Assembly: GCA_018065305.1 (NCBI GenBank)
Contig: JAGHTO010000041.1
Coordinates: 1-40,681 of the forward strand
Direction: 5' to 3'
Origin: Candidatus Cacconaster scatequi
GTDB lineage: Bacteria > Bacteroidota > Bacteroidia > Bacteroidales > UBA932
DNA: 40,681 nt
This document shows, one piece after another, positions 1 to 7,586 of the stretch; the first letter of the stretch is position 1, and each line of letters begins with the position of its first letter. A program made the position numbers and the translations under genes. Under the pieces are notes generated by a model. The model searched no databases. It was not told the origin of the DNA and saw nothing but the letters and a program-made list of their open reading frames with translations.

Positions 1-141
1 GTCCTTGGAAAGAACTGGACCAGGGAGATGGCTCCCCTGGCCCAGTCACAGGTCCGCAATGCGGGCTTCCGGCTTGCACACCTCCTCAACATGACCTTCG
101 ATCCGAAGTACGCCAGGAAGTACAACCGGAAGAACCGCTAG
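1..141 (+). CDS. C-terminal end of a probable S1/P1 nuclease (partial at left edge)
   Basis: An open frame enters from the left edge and stops with TAG at 139-141, giving the last 46 residues of a protein. The motif AGFRLAHLLNMTF near the end resembles the closing helix of S1/P1-type zinc nucleases of Bacteroidetes, which typically end in a stretch like AGxRLAxxLNxIF. The remaining tail is very basic (YARKYNRKNR). The catalytic zinc ligands would lie outside the window, so the family assignment rests only on this C-terminal helix. It converges on the ATPase gene with a 14-nt gap and no visible terminator hairpin. Confidence 0.5.
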   Translation, partial: VLGKNWTREMAPLAQSQVRNAGFRLAHLLNMTFDPKYARKYNRKNR

Positions 142-155
142 ACAAAGGTCTGGAC

Positions 156-1052
156 TTAAAACTCGCCGTGATGCTCCATGAAGAAGTCGTGATAGAGTCT
201 GATATTCATAAGCTCTGTCCACTTGCATTCGGTCACAGGGTCACCGTCCATATCATAAACTGTTGCTTCTTCCATTGATACGATAAAAGGCGAATGAGTG
301 GATATGAGGAACTGGCATTTGTATGCTCGGGCCATAGCTCTGATATACTCTACCAGGTCCAATTGGAATTCCGCTGACAGAGAGTTCTCCGGTTCATCCA
401 GGATATACAGTCCTCCCGGTTTGATTGCTTCAGTGAAGTATTGGAATCCGTTTTCGCCGTTTGAGTATGTGCGTTCATTGAACCCGAGATGTTTCTTTAT
501 GTATTTGGAAGCCGAAGTCTTTACCATCTCCATGCTGTCCCTGTAGCGTTTGATGCTTTCCTCGTCTTCAAAATCAATGGATCTGGGCCTGGTATCTGGA
601 TTATACTTGTATTCCAATCTCTGCTCCAGCATACCGCCTCTCATCAGATCAATGTCCTTATTGTTCTTCCGTACCTGAATGATGTGGTTGAATACGTCAT
701 CGCTTGTGATTATACGTGATACTTCCCTGAAATTTGAAGCGTCTATGTAGTTCAGTTTCGTCAATTTGTAATCCGTTTGCTCTACATAGTTGTCGAACAA
801 TGAGGACTTGTTGAACAGGGAATCTCTCTTCAGACACAACTTTTCCGCTATAATGTTCAGAAGAGTTGATTTGCCGGAGCCGTTCCCTCCGCTGAATATT
901 GTTATGTCAGAGAAAGATATGAGTTGCAGACCTTTATCCGGGAACACCTTGAACGGATAGACCGTAAGATGATAGGTCGGCAGATACGGATTGGAAAGGA
1001 ATACGAATTCCGACTTGTCGGAGACAAGATTAAAAGATGAAAGGTATATCAT
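156..1052 (-). CDS. ABC-like AAA family ATPase of a two-gene cassette
   Basis: This is a 298-residue soluble ATPase. Residues about 54-62 carry the Walker A loop GGNGSGKST. An ABC-signature-like YSNGEN sits near residue 197, Walker B is YILDEPENS, and a switch/H-loop histidine follows in STHSPF. The layout matches small stand-alone SMC/ABC-type ATPases found in bacterial defence and toxin loci rather than transporter subunits, because no membrane partner is nearby. The start ATG overlaps the stop of the upstream TPR-like gene by 4 nt (1049-1052), so the two are probably translationally coupled. By eye the region is more AT-rich than the housekeeping genes after 3.9 kb. The substrate and biological role cannot be told from sequence. 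Confidence 0.85.
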   Translation of the reverse strand: MIYLSSFNLVSDKSEFVFLSNPYLPTYHLTVYPFKVFPDKGLQLISFSDITIFSGGNGSGKSTLLNIIAEKLCLKRDSLFNKSSLFDNYVEQTDYKLTKLNYIDASNFREVSRIITSDDVFNHIIQVRKNNKDIDLMRGGMLEQRLEYKYNPDTRPRSIDFEDEESIKRYRDSMEMVKTSASKYIKKHLGFNERTYSNGENGFQYFTEAIKPGGLYILDEPENSLSAEFQLDLVEYIRAMARAYKCQFLISTHSPFIVSMEEATVYDMDGDPVTECKWTELMNIRLYHDFFMEHHGEF

Positions 1053-1945
1053 TGTTGTCTGTTCATTACGACACTAGAGCGTTTTATTATAGCTTTTGAA
1101 TCAGATTCATTTCCGGTATCGCGTAGAAAGATCGAATAACTAGTGGCCCAGTTCATATATGAGCCAATGATATCATTATTATATTCTTCCCGTTCCTCTT
1201 TTGGCACATCTGCATATAGGACATCCTTCCAGTCTGGACGTTCGAATATCTTGTAGTATTGATTGTAACTTTCCTTGAAACAATAATCTGCAAGCTCCCA
1301 CTGGAAAGTAAAATAATAGGTTTTGCCCATCAGTACGTACATTTCGGCCTCCAGTGCCCCCATTCTGCTATCTGCAGAAGAGATGCGTTTATACAGAAGA
1401 GAATTCATGCAGGCGGCCTGGGTTTCCTCGATAAGCCCGATACAATACAGACTCCATGCACGATTAGCCCACGCAAGCGCGGTTTGATTAGGGTCCGAGC
1501 AGCCCCTGCATCTGTCATCTTCCATGTTCGTCAAGCTTTCATAAGCATTTTTGTTTATTTTTCTGCCGATAGCAGGTAGCAGTCTGACGGTTCCAATCAA
1601 GTCAACTATCTGGCTTGCTGTCATATTTATCGCGTTCGCGGGCTTTTTGCCTTCCCGGATGAACATGCCGCCACATATCTGCCCGTCTTCGTTGTTGTGA
1701 AACATATAGTCAACATAGCTGAAAGAACAATACAATGTGTCATCTGAGATACTGACGTATATCTGAGGCCATTTGAGATGAAATTGGTCTGCAAGTGCGT
1801 CTAATGAGACTTTTGTTGCAGAATGGGTCTTGTTCCACTTAGTGACACATCGATTCCATAATTTGATTTGAGATTCCCTGGTTCTGGGATTTGATATTCC
1901 GGGAGTGTTGTTGTTCAACAAAAGAGTTAAAATTTCATTGTCCAT
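1049..1945 (-). CDS. Unknown protein with TPR-like helical repeats, partner of the ATPase
   Basis: The protein is 298 residues if it starts at the ATG at 1945 (MDNEILTLL). An upstream ATG at 2083 is open but adds a segment overlapping a plus-strand promoter, so I prefer 1945. The N-terminal half is not recognised; it contains a Cys pair, CRGC, near the middle. The C-terminal half (about residues 155-265) has alternating aromatic and small residues, as in ALAWANRAWSLYCIGLIEE and KTYYFTFQWELADYCFKES, which reads like two or three tetratricopeptide-type helical hairpins. It is upstream of and overlaps the ATPase gene, so the pair likely acts together. No catalytic motif was seen. Function unknown. 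Confidence 0.7.
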   Translation of the reverse strand: MDNEILTLLLNNNTPGISNPRTRESQIKLWNRCVTKWNKTHSATKVSLDALADQFHLKWPQIYVSISDDTLYCSFSYVDYMFHNNEDGQICGGMFIREGKKPANAINMTASQIVDLIGTVRLLPAIGRKINKNAYESLTNMEDDRCRGCSDPNQTALAWANRAWSLYCIGLIEETQAACMNSLLYKRISSADSRMGALEAEMYVLMGKTYYFTFQWELADYCFKESYNQYYKIFERPDWKDVLYADVPKEEREEYNNDIIGSYMNWATSYSIFLRDTGNESDSKAIIKRSSVVMNRQQ

Positions 1946-2034
1946 ATCATTTTTTGTTTTGTTTCGGCAAATAAAGCAAAAGACCATGCCAGTTCGTGGC
2001 AGGGTGATAATGAAGAATATTAATACCGGAAACA

Positions 2035-2064
2035 TTTGCAATTCAGAAAGAATCGCTATATTTG
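2035..2064 (+). promoter_or_regulatory. Bacteroidetes-type promoter of a short transcript
   Basis: TTTG at 2035-2038 and TATATTTG at 2057-2064 are separated by 18 nt, close to the Bacteroidetes primary sigma consensus TTTG-N19-TAnnTTTG. Transcription should start at about 2068-2071 on the plus strand, away from the minus-strand TPR-like gene. Confidence 0.7.
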
Positions 2065-2068
2065 CAAC

Positions 2069-2165
2069 ACGATAGTATGTCAACAGTGAGAGATAAGCGC
2101 CTCACACACGTTGAAAAACCTTGAACAGAGTACCTTATTTCAAACAAATAAAGTACTCTGTTTTT
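2069..2165 (+). ncRNA. Candidate small RNA or micro-ORF transcript
   Basis: A near-consensus promoter (2035-2064) is followed only about 60 nt later by a strong intrinsic terminator (2126-2165), so a free-standing transcript of about 97 nt is predicted. It contains one tiny frame, ATG at 2077 to TGA at 2122-2124, of 15 codons (MSTVRDKRLTHVEKP). The product could therefore be a small RNA, a micro-peptide, or the relic of a deleted gene that kept its own promoter and terminator. I do not recognise a known RNA family. Confidence 0.45.
2126..2165 (+). terminator. Strong intrinsic terminator
   Basis: CAGAGTAC (2126-2133) pairs with GTACTCTG (2153-2160), and TTATTT (2135-2140) pairs with AAATAA (2146-2151). 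There is one C/A mismatch, a 5-nt loop, and TTTTT follows at 2161-2165. Confidence 0.85.
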
Positions 2166-2238
2166 ATATCCTACCGGATGTAATGCTTGCCCAAGGAAAG
2201 CCGCTCCGACGCTCCGCGCTTATTAAAAAATCATCATT

Positions 2239-2403
2239 ATGACAAACTATCGTATTTTTCAAAACGTGTGCGAGCGCCTCTTTGAAGAGCTTGTCAAAGA
2301 GTTGCTCAAGGACCGATTTACCGTAATTTCCGGTTCGTTCCGTGAAATCAATGGCAGAAAGGTTCGCGTAAGGAAAGCGCATCTCCGCAAGCGGAAACGC
2401 TGA
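2239..2403 (+). CDS. Small basic protein of unknown function (54 aa)
   Basis: ATG at 2239 to TGA at 2401-2403 encodes 54 residues. The first half is an amphipathic stretch (FQNVCERLFEELVKELLKD). The second half is strongly basic and ends in HLRKRKR, which suggests nucleic-acid binding or a protein fragment. It lies between the short transcript unit and a FISUMP protein, in a stretch that looks accessory. No upstream promoter box was found within 70 nt after the terminator at 2165. The composition reads as coding, but the short length leaves doubt. Function unknown. Confidence 0.4.
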   Translation: MTNYRIFQNVCERLFEELVKELLKDRFTVISGSFREINGRKVRVRKAHLRKRKR

Positions 2404-2671
2404 CGGAAGTCCGCTTCCTAATCAGCCCTCGGGCTGATGTCATTACTCAGCATCCGTGTCAGTCAATGGGGGAGTTTTCGCGCTTGGAAGACTCTCCCTG
2501 CGATTGATACTACAATGTCAAATCACTCTTTTGTGGGATTTTTCATAATTTTACCGATGACATCTTCGGCAGGTGGGGACAGGTTGCGATGGATGCTGAG
2601 CTTCAGTGCCTGAAAGTTGCTCGTCTGCTTCGTGATGTCTGTGGGTCCCGCCGGCCGGAGCCGAAGTTGCC
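2404..2671. other. Non-coding stretch with tandem hairpins
   Basis: Three hairpins lie here. GGAAG-TCCG-CTTCC is at 2405-2418. ATCAGCC-CTCG-GGCTGAT is at 2421-2438. A longer imperfect one spans 2463-2508 (TCAAT/ATTGA outer pairs and GGGGGAG/CTCTCCC inner pairs). None has a U-tract, so they do not look like terminators. A 28-codon frame at 2589-2675 overlaps the start of the next gene as GTGA; I could not identify it. Confidence 0.5.
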
Positions 2672-3409
2672 GTGAGTGGCGGGGTCTATTTCATCGGAGC
2701 GGACGGCTGGCACGATTACATCGTTGCGGGCGGCAGGAAATGGGCCACGATGGATGTCGGTGCCACTTCCCGGAAGGGGAGGGAGAGTTTCGGCCATTTC
2801 TTCTCCTGGGGGAACGTTGTCGGCTACAACTTCAGCGGGGTGGATTGGAAAGTTGCGCCCGGCTATCCCGGAGAGGGCGCTGTGCTGGAGGGAGGGTTCA
2901 GTGCAGAGAATTATGCTTTAAGCCCGGGAAGCAGGCTGGCAATCTCCCCGAGGGCGTCTGGCACCTTTGCATTGCCGCTTGCCGCCGACGCCGCCTATGC
3001 CAACTGGGGCGGTGCGTGGAGGATGCCGACAGCCGCCGAGTTCGCGGCTCTGATAAGGTGCAGCGGGACGACTGAGGATGACATCCGTCTGGCCTCCACC
3101 GGCCTGTACGATGGGGCATACGTGGGCGGACATTATCTGAGGATACACGGCACGCGGCTCAGATTTCCCTTTTGCGGAAGAGGGGATTTCGCCTGGTGGG
3201 ATTACCGGGGCTCCGGCTGGAACGTCAACGAGAGCTTTGAGGATTTTGGCGGGTATCTGTCGTCCTCCGGTTCCTCCCACAACCCGGATTCCGCCTGCAT
3301 CCTGTCTTTCCGGTACGGCTTTGACGCTCACGGCTACAGCAGGGCGCTGTGCGGCTGCACCGAAGACCTCCGCCACCTGGGCCATTGCGTTCGCGCCGTG
3401 GCGGATTGA
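2672..3409 (+). CDS. FISUMP-domain (C-type-lectin-like fold) protein, possible DGR target
   Basis: The 245-residue frame matches the Fibrobacter succinogenes major paralogous (FISUMP) domain: RKWATMDVGA near the N-terminus, SWGN, a central NWGGAWRMPTAAEF, and a closing CVRAV. There is no ATG; the best start is GTG at 2672, which overlaps the TGA of a tiny upstream frame as GTGA, while the frame itself stays open back to a stop at 2633-2635. No signal peptide is visible, so the N-terminus may be lost. The last 40 residues carry mixed aromatic, charged and Cys side chains where ordinary family members are rich in Ser, Asn and Tyr. That is what a mutagenised variable repeat of a diversity-generating retroelement looks like. 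No template repeat or reverse transcriptase was found in the window. Confidence 0.7.
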   Translation: MSGGVYFIGADGWHDYIVAGGRKWATMDVGATSRKGRESFGHFFSWGNVVGYNFSGVDWKVAPGYPGEGAVLEGGFSAENYALSPGSRLAISPRASGTFALPLAADAAYANWGGAWRMPTAAEFAALIRCSGTTEDDIRLASTGLYDGAYVGGHYLRIHGTRLRFPFCGRGDFAWWDYRGSGWNVNESFEDFGGYLSSSGSSHNPDSACILSFRYGFDAHGYSRALCGCTEDLRHLGHCVRAVAD

Positions 3410-3448
3410 ATGGCGGCTCGTGGTGACTGAGAGAATACAAGGTTAAAA

Positions 3449-3621
3449 ATGACACAGAGAGAAATCATCGAATTCGAGGAGACCAACACCGGAGTAATAC
3501 GGCTCTATTTTGAGGGCTCGTTCTACAAGGCGTACGAGCGCAGCGCATTCGCCTTCTGCACCGGTGGAACCCGCTGGCGGAGTGGCTGTCACTGGATGAG
3601 GACCTAAGCACCCGCGCTTGA
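3449..3621 (+). pseudogene. Truncated short accessory gene beside the FISUMP gene
   Basis: ATG at 3449 opens a frame that reads well for about 38 residues (MTQREIIEFEETNTG, then a segment ending KAYERSAFAFCT). It then continues as implausible sequence to TAA at 3605-3607. From 3565 a different frame reads WNPLAEWLSLDED and stops at 3619-3621. The simplest reading is an internal deletion that joined an N-terminal and a C-terminal piece out of frame. From memory, short proteins with an AYERSAFxF-type motif occur next to retroelement-diversified lectin-like genes in Bacteroidetes; that link is an inference. The gene follows the FISUMP gene by 39 nt. Confidence 0.5.
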
Positions 3622-3875
3622 TAGCGGGAGGGGCCCAGCGACAGCTGGGAGGGATGAGCGAAGCGAAGTCCGAATCAGTGACAGCCCGGAGCCGGCGCGG
3701 GTTTCACCTCTGCCTTTGCCGTATTGTGTTCCGCTGATGTGATTTTCCTCTGATTTTGACGCATCTGGGTGGTTGGCGATGGCAAACGATGGCGCAAGCG
3801 CAAACCACAACAACGGAACGGGCCTTGTCCTGACATCATTCGCGTCTGTACGAATTCGGATAAAGAAAAATTTAC
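3622..3875. other. Intergenic stretch with small hairpins
   Basis: The segment contains CCCAGC-GACA-GCTGGG at 3634-3649. A weaker hairpin just upstream, CCCGC (3611-3615) with GCGGG (3624-3628), overlaps the end of the broken gene. The text around 3650-3665 (GGGATGAGCGAAGCGAAG) resembles dispersed Bacteroidales intergenic repeats. I see no convincing gene before the guaB promoter. Confidence 0.5.
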
Positions 3876-3883
3876 TACATTTG
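3876..3883 (+). promoter_or_regulatory. Promoter -7 box of the guaB operon
   Basis: TACATTTG fits TAnnTTTG. The predicted start near 3888 leaves a leader of about 20 nt before guaB. No clear -33 TTTG was seen. Confidence 0.6.
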
Positions 3884-3908
3884 CAGATTACATTATAACT
3901 TGCGATAA

Positions 3909-5372
3909 ATGGAATCTGCCAAAATCTCTATGGAAGGGTTGACATACGATGACGTATTGTTGATCCCCGCACGCAGCGAGGTGCTGCCGCGCGAAGTATG
4001 TCTCAAAACTAATTTCACAAGAGAAATCAGCCTTCACGTTCCGATTGTCTCAGCGGCGATGGATACCGTGACCGACGCCAATCTCGCCATCGCGATTGCA
4101 AGGGAGGGCGGTATAGGTGTCATACACAAGAATATGCCGATAGAGGCCCAGATGAACGAGGTTCGCAAGGTCAAGAGGGCTGAGAACGGAATGATATATG
4201 ACCCTGTCACCATAGGTGCGGAGGCCAATGTCGGGGACGTCCTCTGCCTTATGCGCCAGAATCATATCGGGGGAATTCCGGTTGTGGACGCCGGTGGATA
4301 CCTGCTCGGCATAGTCACCAACAGGGACTTGCGCTTCGAGGAAGATATGTCCCGTCCCGTCAGGGAGGTGATGACAAAGGAGAATCTCATTACGGTCAAG
4401 GTAGGCACGACAATCGAGGAGGCTACGGAGGTCTTCAAGAAATATCGCATCGAGAAGTTGCCTGTCGTCGGCAATGACAACCGTCTGGCCGGACTCATAA
4501 CATATCGCGACATCACGAAAATCAAGAACAATCCGACCTCATCCAAGGACTCCCTGGGCAGACTGCTTGTCGCTGCAGCAGTGGGCATAAACTCACACAG
4601 CCTTGAAGATGTGGAGAAACTGACAAGCGTCGGAGTCGATGCGGTTGTCCTCGATACGGCCCACGGCCATTCCGTTGGTGTCCTCAATACCATAAAGAAA
4701 ATCAGGGCGGCTTTCCCGAAGATACAGATAGTGGCCGGCAACATTGCTACGGCAGAGGCCGCCGTTGCACTCAAGGAGTGTGGAGTTGATGCGGTCAAGG
4801 TCGGAATCGGCCCCGGTTCAATCTGTACTACCAGAATCATCGCGGGTATCGGAGTTCCACAGCTGACAGCAGTTCTCAATACTTCCGAAGCTCTCAAGGG
4901 TACAGGCATTCCTGTAATTGCCGACGGCGGAATCCGTTACAGCGGAGATATAGTGAAAGCTCTGGCGGCCGGTGCAAGTACGGTCATGGCCGGTAGCCTG
5001 TTCGCCGGTGTTGAGGAGGCTCCCGGTGAGGCTATTATCCTGAACGGACGTAAATTCAAGTCATACCGCGGGATGGGGTCTCTTGAGGCTATGCAGAAAG
5101 GTTCCAAGGACCGTTATTTCCAGGATATGGAAGAGGATATAAAGAAACTTGTTCCCGAGGGGATAGTGGCGCAGGTTCCCTACAAGGGTACTCTTGGAGA
5201 GGTTATATATCAGCTTGTCGGCGGATTGCGTGCCGGGATGGGCTATTGCGGAGCGCATAACCTCGATGAACTCAAGGATGCCAGGTTTGTGAAGATAACC
5301 CCCGCCGGAATGGCTGAAAGTCATCCCCACGACGTGACGATAACCCGCGAAGCCCCGAATTATTCGAGATAA
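3909..5372 (+). CDS. guaB: IMP dehydrogenase
   Basis: The enzyme oxidises IMP to XMP with NAD+, the committed step of GMP synthesis in the cytoplasm. The 487-residue length is normal for bacterial GuaB. The sequence begins with [19 protein letters not shown] pair of CBS domains is inserted at about residues 95-210. The catalytic loop [11 protein letters not shown] has its nucleophile at Cys306, and GGIRYSGD with GSLFAG for phosphate binding follows. The mobile flap [10 protein letters not shown] is present. It is the first gene of a four-gene operon: its stop overlaps the next start by one base (TAATG). The start ATG lies about 20 nt after the predicted transcription start. Confidence 0.97.
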   Translation: MESAKISMEGLTYDDVLLIPARSEVLPREVCLKTNFTREISLHVPIVSAAMDTVTDANLAIAIAREGGIGVIHKNMPIEAQMNEVRKVKRAENGMIYDPVTIGAEANVGDVLCLMRQNHIGGIPVVDAGGYLLGIVTNRDLRFEEDMSRPVREVMTKENLITVKVGTTIEEATEVFKKYRIEKLPVVGNDNRLAGLITYRDITKIKNNPTSSKDSLGRLLVAAAVGINSHSLEDVEKLTSVGVDAVVLDTAHGHSVGVLNTIKKIRAAFPKIQIVAGNIATAEAAVALKECGVDAVKVGIGPGSICTTRIIAGIGVPQLTAVLNTSEALKGTGIPVIADGGIRYSGDIVKALAAGASTVMAGSLFAGVEEAPGEAIILNGRKFKSYRGMGSLEAMQKGSKDRYFQDMEEDIKKLVPEGIVAQVPYKGTLGEVIYQLVGGLRAGMGYCGAHNLDELKDARFVKITPAGMAESHPHDVTITREAPNYSR

Positions 5373-6226
5373 TGAAACACGCCCTGCCGTTGATTCTTGC
5401 AATGATGCTGGCCCTTTCCTCCTGTGAATGGGCACAGGATAAGATGCATCGTGGCCATATTGTTGCGAGGATTGGTTGGGATGTTCTGTACTCGACGGAA
5501 ATAGAGAAGGTCATACCTTCCGGGATAACCGGGGAGGACAGCCTTGCAATGGCGCGCCAGTATATGGACAGCTGGGCTTTGCGCCGACTGCTGACCCGCA
5601 AGGCGGAAAAGGACCTTTCAAAGAGCGGCAAGGATGTGTCACGCCAGGTCGAGGAATTCCGGAACAACCTGTTGGGATACAGGTATGAGAAGTATTTCAT
5701 CGATTCAAGGCTCGACACCTCTGTCACTATGGAGGAATTGAAGGAGTATTACGATACCCACGAACAGCTTTTCAAGGTGACACAGTCCCTTGTCAAGGCA
5801 AGAGTCATAACGGTTCTGACAAAATCCCCTTATTTTGACGCCATAAAGAAATCCTATAAGGTCACCGATGAATCCGCGATAGCAGAGCTTGAGGAACTGT
5901 GCGATGCATCGGCGGAACGGTATACCGATTTCGAAGGCGCTTGGGTCCCGGTGACGGTGCTTGCGAAAGAGTCTGTAATGGACGTTTCCCAGTGTGAGAG
6001 GATGCTTGCCTCCAAATCCTCCGCCGAACTGAAGGATGAGGGCATCACAAGATTCGTCTTTGTCCGGGAAAGGATATCTCCGGGAAATGTCTCTCCCCTG
6101 GAATATAATATCGAACATATCAGGGAAATAATCATAAGCAAAAGGAAGCAGGAACTTTTGTCCGGATTGGAACGGGACTTGCTGAATGATGCGAAGTCTG
6201 ACAAAACATTGAGAATTTATGAATAG
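5372..6226 (+). CDS. SurA-like peptidyl-prolyl isomerase/chaperone lipoprotein
   Basis: The 284-residue protein starts with a lipoprotein signal ([18 protein letters not shown]), with the lipobox Cys at residue 18. It is therefore probably anchored to a membrane and faces the periplasm. The body is helical and charged, like the N-terminal chaperone part of SurA/PpiD-type foldases. A clear parvulin core is not obvious, so it may be a chaperone without isomerase activity. It is coupled to guaB by a 1-nt overlap and to the next SurA-like gene by an 8-nt overlap. This neighbourhood of foldases plus an OstA-like gene points to a role in outer-membrane protein handling. The exact family is less certain than for its neighbour. 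Confidence 0.7.
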   Translation: MKHALPLILAMMLALSSCEWAQDKMHRGHIVARIGWDVLYSTEIEKVIPSGITGEDSLAMARQYMDSWALRRLLTRKAEKDLSKSGKDVSRQVEEFRNNLLGYRYEKYFIDSRLDTSVTMEELKEYYDTHEQLFKVTQSLVKARVITVLTKSPYFDAIKKSYKVTDESAIAELEELCDASAERYTDFEGAWVPVTVLAKESVMDVSQCERMLASKSSAELKDEGITRFVFVRERISPGNVSPLEYNIEHIREIIISKRKQELLSGLERDLLNDAKSDKTLRIYE

Positions 6227-7583
6227 AAGGATATTCCTGATGATTGTTGCATTGCTGACGGGGGTCTGCCTCCCTGCGTCCGGTCAGAATTATGGCCCCG
6301 GGGTGGTGGAGAAGTCCGTGGCTATTGTCGGTAATGAGGTGATTATGATATCGCAGGTTGAAGGGGAGGCACAGATGATGCGTGCGAGGGGTTCCGCGGT
6401 TGATGAATCGACACGCTGCGAGATTCTGGAGCAGATGCTCATTTCGAAACTTTTCATCTCCCAGGCAAAGATAGACTCTCTCTTGGTGAACGAAGCCAAC
6501 GTGATTGCCTCTCTGGACGGACGTGTGAATGAGCTGATACAGACACTGGGTGGAGAGAAACAGGTTGAGGAGTATTTCGGCAAGCCGATGCACAAGCTCC
6601 GCACGGAATGGGAAAATATTCTCAGAGAACAGTCCCTGATGCAGCAGATGCAGCAGAACGTGATGCAGGACATACCTGCACTGACACCCCGCGATATAGA
6701 GAGATATTACAATGACACTCCTCAGGAAGATTTACCGATGGTCAGTACCAAATACCGTATCCGACAGATTGGAATCTATCCTGACAAGAAGGCCGCTGAA
6801 CTTGCGGTGAAGGAGAGGCTGATTGAATTGAGGGAGAGAATTCTCAAAGGGGAGAAATTCGCCACGCTGGCCCGCCTCTATTCCCAGGACCCCGGCACTA
6901 TGGCCAAGGGTGGGGAATTGGGTATGGCTCCCAGGTCGATGTTCTGGCCCGTCTTTTCCGATGCGGCAATGTCCCTGAAGGTCGGGCAGGTCTCGCAGGT
7001 TGTGGAGACACCGGATGGTTTCCATATCATTCAGCTGATTGAACGCAACGGTGATATGTTCAATGCCAGACATATCCTGATAAAACCCCAGTATACTTCC
7101 GAGGATCGTGAAAAAGGGTTCGAGAAACTCGATTCCCTCAGGAATATCATATTGTCGGACAGTCTTACGTTCGCCGCGGTGGCCCGATACTATTCGCAGG
7201 AGAAGAAAAGCGCGACCAGCGGTGGTCTTATGGCAGATGAGTACACAGGGTCTTCATATTTCGAGAAGGACCAGCTCAAGCCCGCTGATTATGCCGTTCT
7301 CAGGAATATGGAGGTCGGTGACATTTCAGAGCCTTTTGAATCTCTGGACAATGAGGGCAGGAACGGAAATACGATATACAAGATTCTCTACCTTGACAAG
7401 GTTCTGCCTTCGCACGTGGCCAACTACAAGGATGACTTCGACGTTCTTGCCAATGAATTGAACAAGATAAATTCCCAGAAGGCGATAGACAAGTTCATAA
7501 AGGAGAAGCAGAAAGTGAACTATATTGTTCTGGACCCGTTCTTCGAGGGATGCTCTTTCCGTTATCCCGGTTGGGGGAAGTAA
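6219..7583 (+). CDS. surA: Periplasmic chaperone/peptidyl-prolyl isomerase, SurA type
   Basis: The 454-residue protein has a signal peptide (MNRRIFLMIVALLTGVCLPASGQ). A SurA N-terminal chaperone domain follows (VEKSVAIVGNEVIMISQVE, residues about 30-150), then two parvulin domains. The first parvulin domain is well conserved: FATLARLYSQDPGTMAKGGE, then VVETPDGFHIIQL. The second begins at FNARHILIKP and is more divergent (YYSQEKKSATSGGLM). SurA escorts unfolded outer-membrane proteins to the BAM complex. The gene overlaps its upstream paralogue by 8 nt and precedes an OstA-like gene by 3 nt. The name is by domain order; Bacteroidales often carry several such paralogues. Confidence 0.88.
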   Translation: MNRRIFLMIVALLTGVCLPASGQNYGPGVVEKSVAIVGNEVIMISQVEGEAQMMRARGSAVDESTRCEILEQMLISKLFISQAKIDSLLVNEANVIASLDGRVNELIQTLGGEKQVEEYFGKPMHKLRTEWENILREQSLMQQMQQNVMQDIPALTPRDIERYYNDTPQEDLPMVSTKYRIRQIGIYPDKKAAELAVKERLIELRERILKGEKFATLARLYSQDPGTMAKGGELGMAPRSMFWPVFSDAAMSLKVGQVSQVVETPDGFHIIQLIERNGDMFNARHILIKPQYTSEDREKGFEKLDSLRNIILSDSLTFAAVARYYSQEKKSATSGGLMADEYTGSSYFEKDQLKPADYAVLRNMEVGDISEPFESLDNEGRNGNTIYKILYLDKVLPSHVANYKDDFDVLANELNKINSQKAIDKFIKEKQKVNYIVLDPFFEGCSFRYPGWGK

Positions 7584-7586
7584 CCT

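Noticed and set aside
2898-3385. Long minus-strand open frames opposite the FISUMP gene
   Set aside because: They are Arg/Pro/Gly-rich shadow frames caused by high GC; the plus-strand frame has clear family motifs.
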